A stretch of DNA of 64,000 bases from Sulfitobacter sp. M05 (GTDB lineage: Bacteria > Pseudomonadota > Alphaproteobacteria > Rhodobacterales > Rhodobacteraceae). This document shows positions 27,179 through 36,865 of this stretch, in pieces (position 1 is the first letter of the stretch; each line of letters opens with the position of its first letter). Position numbers and translations under genes: made by a program. The notes below the pieces were generated by a model that was not told where the DNA came from, did no database searches, and saw nothing but the letters and a program-made list of their open reading frames with translations. The stretch is from assembly GCF_029285175.1 (NCBI RefSeq), contig NZ_JABEDH010000002.1, forward strand, positions 930,001 to 994,000, in the 5' to 3' direction.

Positions 27179-29726
27179 TCACAATCCGTCCGGGCACGAC
27201 GATCACCTTTTTGGGCGTCGCACCATCAAGGGTTCGAACCACAGCTTCATGGGCGAGGGCGATTTTTTCAACCTCTTCTTTTGACATATCCGCCGGTACG
27301 TTGATTTCGGCGCGTCGTTTGCCGTTGATCTGGATCGGCAAGGTGACTGTATCATCCACCAGCATGGATTCGTCGGCCTGTGGCCATGGGGCTGTGACAA
27401 TCAGACCCTCACCGCCCTGATGGGCCCAGATGTCTTCTGCCAGATGCGGGGTCATTGGCGACATCAATTGTGCCAATGTCATCACTGCCGCGCGCTGTGC
27501 GCTGTGGCCGGCCTTGGACTTTTGCAAGGTTGCGGTGAAAGCATAAAGCTTGGCGATGGCAGCGTTGAAGCCGAAGGATTCCACACCCATGGTCACATCA
27601 TGGATGGTTTTATGCATGGCGCGCAGCAGCTCTTTGTCACCTGTGCCGGTGGCATCTTTGTCCATTGCGCCGATCCGGTCGCAGATGTTCCAGACGCGGT
27701 TCAGGTGTTTAAACGCGGCCTCAGCACCTGAGGCTGTCCACTCCACATCCCGTTCGGGGGGCGAATCGGACAGGACAAACCAGCGGGCGGTGTCCGCCCC
27801 ATAGTTTGAAATGATGCTCAGCGGGTCGACCACATTGTTCTTGGATTTGGACATCTTGGCAGAGGGAATAATCTCGACTTCGCTGTCGGTCTCCTTGAGG
27901 TACGCCTTACCATCTCGCAAATCGACCGCTTCGGGGTAGTGGTATATAGGCCGCCCATCCTCTTTCGGTGTCTGATAGATCGCGTGGGTTACCATGCCTT
28001 GGGTGAACAATGCATCAAAGGGTTCGATGGCCGATTCTGGCAAATGTCCGGTGATCTGCATCGCGCGGGCGAAGAAGCGTGAATAAAGCAGGTGGAGAAT
28101 CGCGTGTTCAATGCCGCCAATGTATTGGTCGACGTTCATCCAATATTTGGCGTCTTCCATATTTGTCGGTGTTTTGGCGTCGGGCGCGGTGAAACGAGCG
28201 AAATACCATGACGAATCGACAAATGTGTCCATCGTGTCGGTTTCGCGCTTGGCTGGCTTGCCGCAAGCCGGGCAGGCACAGTCGCGCCATGTGGGATGCC
28301 GGTCAAGCGGGTTGCCGGGCGTGTCAAAATTCACGTCATAAGGCAGCTCGATGGGCAGATTCTCTTTCTTTTCCGGCACCACGCCACAGGCATCACAATG
28401 CACAACGGGAATCGGACAACCCCAATAGCGTTGGCGTGACAGACCCCAATCGCGCAGGCGGAATTTAGTGACGCCTTGGCCGACGCCGTTTTCCTCACAG
28501 AAGGCGATTGCCGCATCAATTGCTTCGTTTCCGGTTTGCCATTGCTCACCGGCGAATCCTCGATTGTAGAACACCTTGTCGGTTTTGGCGGGCACAAAGG
28601 CTTCGGCCAGAATCTCGTCGCTCTCTTCGCTGGGCAGATAAGTCGAGATGATCGGCAGGTCGTACTTTGTCGCGAATTCAAAGTCGCGCGGATCATGCGC
28701 CGGACAGCCGAAAATCGCGCCGGTGCCGTAATCCATCAGGATGAAGTTGGCGATATAGACCGGCAATTCATGTGCTGTGTCAAAGGGATGGCGTACGGTG
28801 ATGCCAGTGTCGAAGCCCAGTTTTTCTGCGGTTTCGATGGCTTCTTCCGTGGTGCCGCCTTTGCGGCATTCAGCGCAGAAGGCTGCAAGTTCTGGATTGT
28901 CTTTCTCAAGCAGTTTGGCCAACGGATGATCCGGTGAGATGCCAACAAAAGACGCGCCCAGCAGGGTGTCGGGGCGGGTTGTGTAAACATCAATGCGGTC
29001 GTGACCTTCGGGGGCATCCACAGTGGAGAACGCAAACTGAAGACCGCGTGACTTGCCGATCCAATTGGCTTGCATCAGCTTGACCTTGGCTGGCCAGTTA
29101 TCGAGCGAATCAAGTGCGTCGAGCAGCTCTTCAGAATGTTCGGAGATTTTAAAGAACCATTGTGTCAGTTCGCGTCGCTCTACCAACGCACCAGAGCGCC
29201 AGCCGCGCCCGGCCTCGACCTGCTCATTGGCCAGCACGGTCATATCAACCGGATCCCAATTCACGATGGCGTTCTTGCGATACACAAGGCCTTCGGCAAG
29301 GAAATCAATGAACAGCGCCTGTTGCTGGCCGTAATATTCGGGATCACAGGTAGCAAATTCGCGGGTCCAGTCGATGGACAGACCCAGCGGCTTCATCTGT
29401 TTCTTCATCTCGGCAATATTGCCGTAGGTCCAATCCTTGGGGTGGCCGCCAATCGCCATCGCGGCGTTTTCTGCAGGCATTCCAAAGGCGTCCCAGCCCA
29501 TCGGATGCAGCACGTTATGGCCAGTCGCCAGCTTGTAGCGCGCAATGACGTCGCCCATCGTATAGTTGCGCACGTGGCCCATATGGATGCGGCCCGAAGG
29601 ATAGGGAAACATCTCAAGCACATAATACTTAGGCTTGTCGGCAGAGCGGACCGCCTTGAAGATTTCGTCTTTTTCCCAGGCTTGCTGCCAACGGGTTTCG
29701 ATCTCGGCAGGGGTGTAACGGGACAT
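27165..29726 (-). CDS. leuS: Leucyl-tRNA synthetase
   Basis: The class I leucyl-tRNA synthetase of 853 residues. The HIGH motif is in [11 protein letters not shown] (41-51), the editing domain contains [17 protein letters not shown], and the KMSKS motif is in [14 protein letters not shown] (about 620-630). A zinc-like ribbon CxxC pair is seen at [14 protein letters not shown] and [13 protein letters not shown] used ATG 29726 with AAAGGT upstream rather than 29744. It heads the leuS-lptE-holA operon. Confidence 0.98.
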   Translation of the reverse strand: MSRYTPAEIETRWQQAWEKDEIFKAVRSADKPKYYVLEMFPYPSGRIHMGHVRNYTMGDVIARYKLATGHNVLHPMGWDAFGMPAENAAMAIGGHPKDWTYGNIAEMKKQMKPLGLSIDWTREFATCDPEYYGQQQALFIDFLAEGLVYRKNAIVNWDPVDMTVLANEQVEAGRGWRSGALVERRELTQWFFKISEHSEELLDALDSLDNWPAKVKLMQANWIGKSRGLQFAFSTVDAPEGHDRIDVYTTRPDTLLGASFVGISPDHPLAKLLEKDNPELAAFCAECRKGGTTEEAIETAEKLGFDTGITVRHPFDTAHELPVYIANFILMDYGTGAIFGCPAHDPRDFEFATKYDLPIISTYLPSEESDEILAEAFVPAKTDKVFYNRGFAGEQWQTGNEAIDAAIAFCEENGVGQGVTKFRLRDWGLSRQRYWGCPIPVVHCDACGVVPEKKENLPIELPYDVNFDTPGNPLDRHPTWRDCACPACGKPAKRETDTMDTFVDSSWYFARFTAPDAKTPTNMEDAKYWMNVDQYIGGIEHAILHLLYSRFFARAMQITGHLPESAIEPFDALFTQGMVTHAIYQTPKEDGRPIYHYPEAVDLRDGKAYLKETDSEVEIIPSAKMSKSKNNVVDPLSIISNYGADTARWFVLSDSPPERDVEWTASGAEAAFKHLNRVWNICDRIGAMDKDATGTGDKELLRAMHKTIHDVTMGVESFGFNAAIAKLYAFTATLQKSKAGHSAQRAAVMTLAQLMSPMTPHLAEDIWAHQGGEGLIVTAPWPQADESMLVDDTVTLPIQINGKRRAEINVPADMSKEEVEKIALAHEAVVRTLDGATPKKVIVVPGRIVNVVA

Positions 29727-29746
29727 CGTATGGACCTTTAACAATG

Positions 29747-29783
29747 GAAAACGCCGGGCTGTTTTATCGACAGGGCCCGGCGT
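29747..29783 (-). terminator. Terminator after the DUF3576 gene
   Basis: On the minus strand a perfect 9-bp stem (ACGCCGGGC / GCCCGGCGT) with a 15-nt loop is followed by TTTTCC. It sits 27 nt past the stop of the DUF3576 lipoprotein gene and just before the leuS start. Confidence 0.7.
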
Positions 29784-29810
29784 GGAAGTGTGTGAAAGCG
29801 TAGAGTGGGC

Positions 29811-30311
29811 TCAGAATTTGTTATCAGCGATGCGCAATTCGCGGGCGCGGCTCAGAATGGCATCTTCGACAGCACGAGCGGTGGCCTTGCTGACAGCGCG
29901 CCCGCCACGGGTTTGCAGCGCGACATTCAGGGAGCGTGCATCAAGCGCGGGATCATCAACCAGCACCGTTGCGCGGTAAGCCCTGCCGCCGCCGGGCGGG
30001 GTGCCATATCCGGTAACGATCACGCCCGTGAAAGGGTCTACCGATTGCACCGGCAGGAAGGACAGAACCTCAAGCGAGGCCGTCCACAGGTATTTATTGA
30101 CGGCAATTGTGTTATCGCCGGTCTTTGTATTGAAGATAGACCAAATGGTGTTGTCAGCGTTGGTTTCGATATTGCTGGGAATATTCGGATTATTCACGCT
30201 GGCAGACGGTTGCCCGTCGCCGCCGCCGAGGCTGCGCAGGGCACCACAGCCGCCAAGCGCTGCTGCCAGCGCAGTAATAAGGGCGATTCTGCATACGGTT
30301 AGACGGGCCAT
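29811..30311 (-). CDS. DUF3576 lipoprotein
   Basis: The ATG at 30311 gives 166 residues and a lipoprotein signal (MARLTVCRIALITALAAALG, lipobox LGGC at Cys22). A serine/asparagine linker comes next, then the DUF3576 domain with NKYLWTASLEVLSFLPVQSV, GYGTPPGGGRAYRATVLV and a C-terminal AILSRARELRIAD. Function unknown. It precedes leuS on the same strand but is cut off from it by a terminator. The frame extends to 30449, but that part has no lipobox and is probably untranslated. Confidence 0.88.
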   Translation of the reverse strand: MARLTVCRIALITALAAALGGCGALRSLGGGDGQPSASVNNPNIPSNIETNADNTIWSIFNTKTGDNTIAVNKYLWTASLEVLSFLPVQSVDPFTGVIVTGYGTPPGGGRAYRATVLVDDPALDARSLNVALQTRGGRAVSKATARAVEDAILSRARELRIADNKF

Positions 30312-30599
30312 GCCTGCGATCCTTTGCCTGTTTTGCAATGGTCTACCCAAGCTCTGCCGGCTGAGCAAGGCATATGTATAGAGGGGATTTCCCGCAAAAC
30401 CCCTTGTTCGGGGCGATTTCAGGGAGGTGCTGTGCGGGGCGGATGTCAAAACTGTGGCAAAGCTGCACCATTGAGCGCGGCAATGGCGGGAAGCGTTTCA
30501 GGCTTCTTGCCAACCAAGGGGCATCAAGGGCAAACACCCTGCATACCCTTTCCGGATTCCCCGGCTTGGGCATATGAATTATAAACCGAGGGTAAACTC

Positions 30600-31493
30600 A
30601 TGAAAAAAGTTCTCTTCGCTACAACAGCTCTGGTTGCGACCGCCGGCGTTGCAGCAGCAGACGTTACTTTCGGCGGCTACGGTCGCTTTGGTATCATTTA
30701 CAACGACACAGCCGCTGGTGACTCCACAGACATCACGCACCGTTTCCGTCTGCAGATCGACGCAACAGCCGAGTCTGACGCTGGTGTAACTTTCGGTGCA
30801 CGTGCACGTATCCAGCGTAACGCTGGTGACGACAACGCAGCCGCAGGCAACGCACAGGGCATCAACGGCGTTCGCTTCTTCGCACGTTCCGGTGGTCTGG
30901 AAGTCGGTGTTGGTAACATCTTCGGCGCTCTGGAATTCATGCCTGGCATGTACCCAATCGACCTGGGTCTGACCGGTCTGGGCTATGACTACACAGCTTA
31001 CGGCACAGGCGGCGCAGACGCGTACTCTTCCGGTGGCAACGGTTCAGCAAACGCCAACGGTGTTGAAGTACTGTACTCCGCAGGCGACCTGTCCGTACAC
31101 GTTTCTGCTTCTGACACATCCGACCGTATCGCAGCACACGTTGCGTACACCTTCTCCGGTTGGACAGTTGCTCTGGGTGCACAGGACTCCGACAACGCTG
31201 CTGACACTGAGTTCGCAGCATCTGTTGGCGGTTCCATCGGCCCAGCCAAAGTTACTCTGGCATACGCAGACAACGGCACAGCAGGCGATCACATCGTTCT
31301 GGCCGGTAAATTTGACGTAGGCGCAGCAACAGACGTAGAAGTTTACGTTGCCGACGCGGACTCCGGTTCCGACACAGGCTACGGCATCGACTTCAACCAC
31401 GACCTGGGCGGCGGTACATCCCTGCGCGGTGGTGTTGCGAAGCGTTTGAACGGCGACACACGCGCCGATCTGGGTGTTCGCTTCAACTTCTAA
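30600..31493 (+). CDS. Outer-membrane porin (Porin_4 type)
   Basis: A 297-residue porin with signal peptide MKKVLFATTALVATAGVAAA and the first strand DVTFGGYGRFGIIYND. Alternating strands follow (THRFRLQIDATAESDAG, VTFGARARIQRN). The constriction-loop region is MPGMYPIDLGLTG, and the C-terminus ends in phenylalanine (DLGVRFNF), needed for outer-membrane assembly. Codon choice differs from its neighbours: GTT/GTA, GCA and CTG are strongly preferred, as in highly expressed genes. A strong terminator follows. It is likely a major general-diffusion porin. Confidence 0.95.
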   Translation: MKKVLFATTALVATAGVAAADVTFGGYGRFGIIYNDTAAGDSTDITHRFRLQIDATAESDAGVTFGARARIQRNAGDDNAAAGNAQGINGVRFFARSGGLEVGVGNIFGALEFMPGMYPIDLGLTGLGYDYTAYGTGGADAYSSGGNGSANANGVEVLYSAGDLSVHVSASDTSDRIAAHVAYTFSGWTVALGAQDSDNAADTEFAASVGGSIGPAKVTLAYADNGTAGDHIVLAGKFDVGAATDVEVYVADADSGSDTGYGIDFNHDLGGGTSLRGGVAKRLNGDTRADLGVRFNF

Positions 31494-31516
31494 GTTGAAC
31501 AACAACCAAACGATTT

Positions 31517-31547
31517 GGGGTGGGCCTTTGGCCTGCCCCTTTTCTTT
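31517..31547 (+). terminator. Rho-independent terminator of the porin gene
   Basis: The stem GGGGTGGGCC / GGCCTGCCCC (two G-U pairs) with a TTT loop is followed by TTTTCTTTT. It lies 24 nt after the porin stop. Confidence 0.9.
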
Positions 31548-31698
31548 TGCGCCATGCCGGTGTTATTCCGCAGTGACCGCACTTCGCGACAGACTTGAAA
31601 CACCTAGCGCTGCCTGAAATCAAAGATTTCAACACATTGAGTGATGCTCTGTGAAACAGGTTTTCGCCGAAATGCCCTAACATCAGGGGACAGAACGC

Positions 31699-32352
31699 AT
31701 GAGCCTGCACGATATTCAAACAGCCATTGCCAAAGCCGAAGCGGACGCCGGACGCGCTGCCGGATCCGTTAATCTTATTGCTGTCAGCAAGGTGCAGCCG
31801 GATGCGCGAGTCAGTGCGGTATTGACTGAGGGTCACCGCTGTTTTGGTGAAAACAAGGTGCAGGAAGCCGCCGGAAAATGGCCGGCATTCCGCGACACCT
31901 TTGGCCCGGTTGATTTGCACCTCATCGGACCGTTGCAAACCAATAAGGCGCGGCAGGCTGTAGGATTGTTTGATGCCATCCACTCTGTTGACCGTCCGAA
32001 ACTGGCCAAGACCCTTGCCCGGCTTGCGCAGGAAGAGGGGCGGTGCCCCGAGCTTTTCGTGCAGGTGAACACGGGTGAAGAAGAGCAAAAAGCAGGAATC
32101 ATGCCAAGTGATGCAGATGCTTTCATCGCTGAGTGTCTTGCGATGGACCTGCCAGTCAAAGGCCTGATGTGTATCCCGCCGGTAAATGAGGAACCCAGCC
32201 TACATTTTGCCCTGCTTGCAAAAATCGCCGCCCGCAATGGTTTGTCAGGTCTGTCGATGGGGATGAGCAGTGATTTTACCCGCGCGATTGCCTTGGGGGC
32301 GACACATGTGCGTGTCGGTTCGGCAATTTTTGGTGAACGCGTGGTGGGCTGA
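31699..32352 (+). CDS. yggS: YggS-family pyridoxal-phosphate homeostasis protein
   Basis: A 217-residue single-domain alanine-racemase-like barrel that binds PLP but is thought to act in PLP homeostasis. The PLP lysine is K31 (LIAVSKVQPDARV). GENKVQEAAGKWP, HLIGPLQTNKARQAVG, IHSVDRPKLAKTL, VQVNTGEEEQKAGI and LSMGMSSDFTRAIALGATHVRVGSAIFG are standard family motifs in order. It sits 200 nt after the porin gene, with palindromic sequence between them, and converges with the L,D-transpeptidase gene. Confidence 0.95.
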   Translation: MSLHDIQTAIAKAEADAGRAAGSVNLIAVSKVQPDARVSAVLTEGHRCFGENKVQEAAGKWPAFRDTFGPVDLHLIGPLQTNKARQAVGLFDAIHSVDRPKLAKTLARLAQEEGRCPELFVQVNTGEEEQKAGIMPSDADAFIAECLAMDLPVKGLMCIPPVNEEPSLHFALLAKIAARNGLSGLSMGMSSDFTRAIALGATHVRVGSAIFGERVVG

Positions 32353-32360
32353 GCCCCGCC

Positions 32361-32864
32361 CTAGGGTACGATCAGGCGGGTCTCGCGGGTGAGTCTACGT
32401 GCAATGGCATGTAAATCAGAGCGACTGAGCGCGACACAGCCTTCGGTCGGGTAGCCGGGGCGACGCCATTGGTGCATGAAAATCGCTGACCCCCGCCCCG
32501 CAATGGCATCTGGCCAATTCCAATCGGTGAGCAGAACAAGATCATAGAGCGGATCGGCGCGGCGCAGTACCTCGTGACTGTAAGGGTAGGGCGCACGCAC
32601 CTGGCGGTTATAATCCGTTGCGCCCGAATCGTCGGACCACAGATCACCGGGGCCGATCGGGCGGGCCCAGTCGTTTGGACATGGCATCCGGTCTGGCCGG
32701 TAGAGCATACCAACAATCCGGTGGGCACCGCGCGGTGTCGCGCCGTCGCCCTCTTGCTTGCTGTTGCTTATGCCGCCTTTACCGATGCTACAGGGGTAGT
32801 GCCGCCCACCAAATCGCAGCCCCATCGGGGTTACAACCATGTCGCCGGCCCGAACCCATCGCAT
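32361..32864 (-). CDS. L,D-transpeptidase (YkuD) family protein
   Basis: A 167-residue YkuD-domain protein. The active-site motif runs from HQWRRPGYPTEGCVALSRSDL, giving the H-x(n)-S/T-x-G-C pattern with the nucleophile cysteine in EGCV. The N-terminal GGISNSKQEGDGATPRGAHR is also typical of the family. No signal peptide is evident; the start ATG overlaps the ribA stop by 1 nt (TAATG), which supports the assigned start. Substrate could be peptidoglycan stem peptides; this is inference. Confidence 0.85.
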   Translation of the reverse strand: MRWVRAGDMVVTPMGLRFGGRHYPCSIGKGGISNSKQEGDGATPRGAHRIVGMLYRPDRMPCPNDWARPIGPGDLWSDDSGATDYNRQVRAPYPYSHEVLRRADPLYDLVLLTDWNWPDAIAGRGSAIFMHQWRRPGYPTEGCVALSRSDLHAIARRLTRETRLIVP

Positions 32865-33952
32865 TAAAAAAGATGCCCCGATTTCGCGGCCTTGGTCGCC
32901 AGATATCCGGTGTTATGGGCGTTTTCCCCCACATGCAGCGGCACACGTTCGGTGACTTTAACCCCGCTGGCCTCCATCATTGCGACTTTGCGCGGGTTGT
33001 TGGTGAGCAAGCGCACAGCAGAAAAACCCATTGATTTCAGGATATCCGATCCGATCCTGAAATCACGCTCGTCATCCTCAAAGCCCAATCTGTGATTGGC
33101 TTCAACGGTATCAAACCCCTGATCCTGAAGGGAATATGCCCGCATCTTGTTGGCCAGCCCGATGCCGCGCCCTTCTTGGCTGAGATACAACAGCACCCCT
33201 TGACCTTCTGTGCCCATCTGCAACATGGCGCTGCGCAATTGCGGGCCGCAGTCACATTTCAAACTGCCCATCACGTCACCGGTGAAACAGGCGGAATGCA
33301 GCCGCGCCAGAACCGGTTTGTTGCGGTCGGGGCGCCCGACCTCGATGGCGTAATGTTCCTCGCCGCCGTTTTCAGGCCGGAAAACATGCAGCTTGCCCGC
33401 TTCCGAGACATCCATCGGCAGGCGGGCCTGCACCACGGGGTGCAAAACGCTGCGGGTCGAAAGTTCGGCTGTGGCTCTGGCCAGATTAATCTCGGTCAGC
33501 GCGTTTTCGCGGCCAAATTCGACAGCGTTTGCCATCTCCAGCACAACAACAGCCGGCAAGAGACGCGCGGTTTTTGCCAGTATCAGGGCCGTGCGATGTA
33601 ACGCCGCATCTCCGGTGCGCAAACATGCAAAAGGCCCTTTCATCGGGGTCTGCAAGTCGCCTGCGGGATCTGCGATGCTCTGTATCCAGGCGTGGCTCGC
33701 GTCATTTGGCAGGGCGATTCGCGCCAGATCGTCGTCATAGACACGCGCCTTTAACGTCTCTGCCCGTCGTGCGGTGATCGCCAGAACCGGCGCGCCCGGC
33801 AGGGCAAGGATATCTGCCAAACGCTGTGCAGACAGGGTTTCGGCGGCCATCACAAGGGCGGGTGCGGTGCCTGTCATAACCACCGGAACGCCCATACGAA
33901 GATCGGCACGCGCCCGTGCAAGTTGTTCGGTGATGTCGGGTGCAAGGCTCAT
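32864..33952 (-). CDS. ribA: GTP cyclohydrolase II with long N-terminal domain
   Basis: RibA opens the GTP ring to start riboflavin synthesis. The C-terminal 200 residues hold the zinc cysteines C222, C233 and C235 (HSACFTGDVMGSLKCDCGPQ), LYLSQEGRGIGL and LLTNNPRKVAMM. At 362 residues the protein is longer than a stand-alone RibA of about 200. The first 150 residues are an extra domain without a recognisable RibB active site, as seen in several alphaproteobacterial homologues. It is divergent from the response-regulator gene. Confidence 0.93.
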   Translation of the reverse strand: MSLAPDITEQLARARADLRMGVPVVMTGTAPALVMAAETLSAQRLADILALPGAPVLAITARRAETLKARVYDDDLARIALPNDASHAWIQSIADPAGDLQTPMKGPFACLRTGDAALHRTALILAKTARLLPAVVVLEMANAVEFGRENALTEINLARATAELSTRSVLHPVVQARLPMDVSEAGKLHVFRPENGGEEHYAIEVGRPDRNKPVLARLHSACFTGDVMGSLKCDCGPQLRSAMLQMGTEGQGVLLYLSQEGRGIGLANKMRAYSLQDQGFDTVEANHRLGFEDDERDFRIGSDILKSMGFSAVRLLTNNPRKVAMMEASGVKVTERVPLHVGENAHNTGYLATKAAKSGHLF

Positions 33953-34025
33953 GGAGGTGTTACAACTCTGTTACTCGATTTCCGGATATCTTAGTCAGTG
34001 AGGCCGGAAATGAAACATTTCAACA

Positions 34026-34051
34026 GGTTTCGCACACGCGTGCGTGAAACC
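34026..34051. promoter_or_regulatory. 26-bp near-perfect palindrome in ribA/regulator gap
   Basis: GGTTTC (34026-34031) and GAAACC (34046-34051) flank a mostly symmetrical middle centred on ACGCGT. The palindrome lies 69 nt before the regulator start. A partial repeat (CGCGAAACC, about 34055-34063) follows. It is a candidate operator in the divergent promoter region, possibly for the regulator itself; no binding data are implied. Confidence 0.4.
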
Positions 34052-34119
34052 GCAACGCGAAACCTTGTCCTGCGGCCTGTCTGACTACATCTCTAGGGTA
34101 ACGCAAAAGGAGCCCGACA

Positions 34120-34806
34120 ATGGCACAGCTCAAGAAAATTCTGCTGGTGGATGACGACGACGACCTGCGCGAAGCGCTGAGCGAGCAATTGGTCATGACT
34201 GAGGACTTTGACGTATTCGAGGCCGCAAATGGCGGCGATGCCATGACCCGCGCCAAGGAAGCCCTGTACGATTTGGTGATTCTAGACGTGGGCCTGCCCG
34301 ATACAGACGGGCGTGAACTGTGCCGGCTGATGCGCAAACAGGGTGTGAAAAGCCCGATCATGATGCTGACCGGCCATGACGGGGATGCTGATACCATTCT
34401 GGGCCTTGATGCTGGTGCGAATGATTATGTTGCCAAGCCGTTCAAATTTCCGGTGCTGCTGGCCCGTATCCGGGCGCAACTGCGTCAACATGAACAATCC
34501 GAAGATGCGATTTTCCAATTGGGGCCCTATACGTTCAAACCCTCCATGAAGATGCTGATCACCGAGGATGATAAAAAGGTTCGCCTGACCGAAAAGGAAA
34601 CCAACATCCTCAAGTTCTTGTATCGCTCGACGGATGGTGTGGTGCCGCGGGATGTGCTGCTGCATGAGGTCTGGGGGTACAACGCGGGTGTCACCACACA
34701 TACGCTGGAAACCCATATCTACCGGTTGCGTCAGAAAATCGAACCGGATCCGTCAAATGCGCAGCTGCTGGTCACCGAATCGGGTGGCTACAGATTAATG
34801 GTCTGA
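34120..34806 (+). CDS. OmpR-family response regulator (CenR-like)
   Basis: A 228-residue regulator. The receiver's acidic cluster is LLVDDDDDLREA, the phospho-acceptor D56 is in VILDVGLPDTDG, and the lysine in YVAKPF. A winged helix follows (VRLTEKETNILKFLYRS, then THTLETHIYRLRQKIEPDP, then ESGGYRLMV). The sequence is close to the CenR-type regulators of alphaproteobacteria that control envelope functions, but I cannot prove orthology. No histidine kinase is adjacent, so it is an orphan here. A strong terminator follows. Confidence 0.9.
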   Translation: MAQLKKILLVDDDDDLREALSEQLVMTEDFDVFEAANGGDAMTRAKEALYDLVILDVGLPDTDGRELCRLMRKQGVKSPIMMLTGHDGDADTILGLDAGANDYVAKPFKFPVLLARIRAQLRQHEQSEDAIFQLGPYTFKPSMKMLITEDDKKVRLTEKETNILKFLYRSTDGVVPRDVLLHEVWGYNAGVTTHTLETHIYRLRQKIEPDPSNAQLLVTESGGYRLMV

Positions 34807-34925
34807 GACTGGAACCAATTCGCTAGGATCGGGTTTGTCTGTCAGAGCGCCTTTTTCATGAGTTTCCGCGCCCTGAACCCCCGACATTTGTGTCCGGGTA
34901 AAGACACATACCTGCCTGTAGGCCT

Positions 34926-34957
34926 TGGCCGGACCACCGTGTCCGGCCATTTTTTTT
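34926..34957 (+). terminator. Rho-independent terminator downstream of the response regulator
   Basis: The perfect 9-bp stem TGGCCGGAC / GTCCGGCCA with a 6-nt loop is followed by TTTTTTTT. It lies 120 nt after the regulator stop; the 120-nt 3' UTR carries no ORF that I would support. Confidence 0.93.
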
Positions 34958-35072
34958 CTTAAAATACTGTCTTTGGCGCTCACCTCCAAATGGCTGGCGA
35001 ACGCGCAGCTTTCCGCATGGCGGCGGCGGCGGCCACAAGGTAAGGTTCCTTAAATCAATTTCGGAGAACCCA

Positions 35073-35861
35073 ATGCCCTTTACGCTTGCCACTTGGAACA
35101 TCAATTCTGTCCGCCTGCGCGAGCCTTTGGTTTTGCGCCTGTTGGCCGAACACGGGCCGGATGTTCTGTGCTTACAGGAGTGCAAAAGCCCGGTCGACAA
35201 AATCCCCCTGGAGGGGTTTCACGCGGCGGGCTACACCCACATGGTTGCGCGCGGCCAAAAGGGGTACAACGGGGTTGCGATCCTGTCAAAGCTGCCGCTG
35301 CAAGATATGGGCGACAAGGATTTTGCGCAATTGGGCCACGCCCGCCATGTGGCGGCACAGCTGGAGAACGGCACAACGATCCATAATTTTTATGTGCCCG
35401 CTGGCGGTGACAAACCTGACCGCGCAATCAATGAAAAGTTTGGCCAGAAAATGGACTACCTCGCCGAGATGCGCGATTGGTTCCATGCGGATAAGCCGGA
35501 GAAATCCATCCTTGTGGGTGATCTGAATATCGCCCCGCGCGAGGATGACGTTTGGGACCACAAGAAACTGCTAAAGGTGGTCAGCCACACCCCTGTCGAG
35601 GTCGAGGCCTTTGGCGCGACGCAGGACGCTGGCAAATGGGTCGATGTCACACGGCAGGACATCCCCGAGGGTAAATTGTATTCTTGGTGGTCTTATCGTG
35701 CCCGCGATTGGGACGAGGCCGACAAGGGACGCAGGCTTGATCATATCTGGGCCACGCCGGACATCTCGAATGCGGCGCATTCCAGCCATATCGGGCGCGC
35801 GGTACGTGGCTGGGAACAACCCAGCGACCACGCGCCGGTCTTTGCCACGTTCGATCTTTGA
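35073..35861 (+). CDS. xthA: Exodeoxyribonuclease III
   Basis: An AP endonuclease / 3'-exonuclease of 262 residues. Motifs in order: ATWNINSVR, LCLQECKS (metal-binding Glu), GYNGVAILSK, VGDLNIAPREDDVWD (Asp-Asn pair), RLDHIWATPD and SDHAPVFATF with the catalytic D-H. Length is normal. Single gene, 65 nt before the thioredoxin gene, probably transcribed with it. Confidence 0.96.
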   Translation: MPFTLATWNINSVRLREPLVLRLLAEHGPDVLCLQECKSPVDKIPLEGFHAAGYTHMVARGQKGYNGVAILSKLPLQDMGDKDFAQLGHARHVAAQLENGTTIHNFYVPAGGDKPDRAINEKFGQKMDYLAEMRDWFHADKPEKSILVGDLNIAPREDDVWDHKKLLKVVSHTPVEVEAFGATQDAGKWVDVTRQDIPEGKLYSWWSYRARDWDEADKGRRLDHIWATPDISNAAHSSHIGRAVRGWEQPSDHAPVFATFDL

Positions 35862-35926
35862 TTGGCCTTTGATTCTGCGGCCAAAGCGCCCATATACCGC
35901 AAACGCGACCAAGCGAGGATGAAGAC

Positions 35927-36838
35927 ATGGAATTGAACCTAACCGGTGTGACCGACGACGATCTGATCAAAGACGGCGACGAAGCCAGCTTTATGAGCGA
36001 CGTTGTCGATGCATCGCAACATACCCCGATCATCGTTGATTTCTGGGCCCCTTGGTGTGGCCCGTGCAGAACCCTTGGCCCGCAGCTGGAAGAGGCTGTG
36101 AAAGCCGCTAAAGGCGCGGTTAAAATGGTCAAGGTGAATGCGGACGAGGCCCAGATGATCATGGGGCAGCTGCAGATTCAGTCCTTGCCGACTGTCTATG
36201 CGTTTTTCAAAGGCCAGCCGATTGACGGCTTCCAAGGGGCGGTGCCGCCGTCCGAGATCAAAGATTTCATCGACCGTGTGATCAAAGCGTCTGGCGGTGA
36301 AGTGGCCGACGACGGGCTGGATGCCGCGATTGAGGCCGCCGAGGAAATGCTGGCCGAAGGCGCTGCCGAGGATGCATTCCAGACCTTTGCCGCCGTGCTG
36401 GGGGAAGACCCCAACAACGCCAAGGCTTTTGGTGGACAGGTGCGTGCCTTGATTGCGCTGGGTGATCTGGATCAGGCCGAGGCCCTGTTGAACGGTGCCC
36501 CGATCGAGATATCCAAAGCCCCCGAACTGGAAGCGGCTCATGCGCAGCTGCAACTGGCGCGCCAGGCGGCGGATGCCGGGCCGGTGGCAGAGCTGACCGC
36601 GGCGGTTGAAGCGGCCCCTGATGATCTGCAAGCGCGGTTCGATCTGGCGCAGGCGCTATTTGCCAATGGGGACGCACAGGGCGCGGTGGATCACCTGCTG
36701 GACCTGTTCAAGCGGGATCGCGAATGGAACGACGGGGCGGCAAAAACCCAGCTGTTCACGATTTTCGATGCGCTCAAGCCGGATGATGCGGTTGTGCTGA
36801 ACGGCAGACGCAAGCTTAGCTCGTTGATATTTGCCTGA
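35927..36838 (+). CDS. Thioredoxin-TPR co-chaperone, CnoX/YbbN type
   Basis: A 303-residue protein. The N-terminal thioredoxin domain has the WCGPC site (C44, C47 in DFWAPWCGPCRTL) and the cis-proline IQSLPTVYAFF. A TPR-like helical C-terminus (AAEEMLAEGAAEDAFQTFA, and AALGDLDQAEALLN-type repeats) follows. Such proteins couple redox and holdase functions to GroEL. It is followed by a LON-domain gene and a Trm112 gene, 27 nt and -4 nt apart. Confidence 0.92.
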   Translation: MELNLTGVTDDDLIKDGDEASFMSDVVDASQHTPIIVDFWAPWCGPCRTLGPQLEEAVKAAKGAVKMVKVNADEAQMIMGQLQIQSLPTVYAFFKGQPIDGFQGAVPPSEIKDFIDRVIKASGGEVADDGLDAAIEAAEEMLAEGAAEDAFQTFAAVLGEDPNNAKAFGGQVRALIALGDLDQAEALLNGAPIEISKAPELEAAHAQLQLARQAADAGPVAELTAAVEAAPDDLQARFDLAQALFANGDAQGAVDHLLDLFKRDREWNDGAAKTQLFTIFDALKPDDAVVLNGRRKLSSLIFA

Positions 36839-36865
36839 TGCGGCAGCCGCGCTAGGTCCCTTGGT

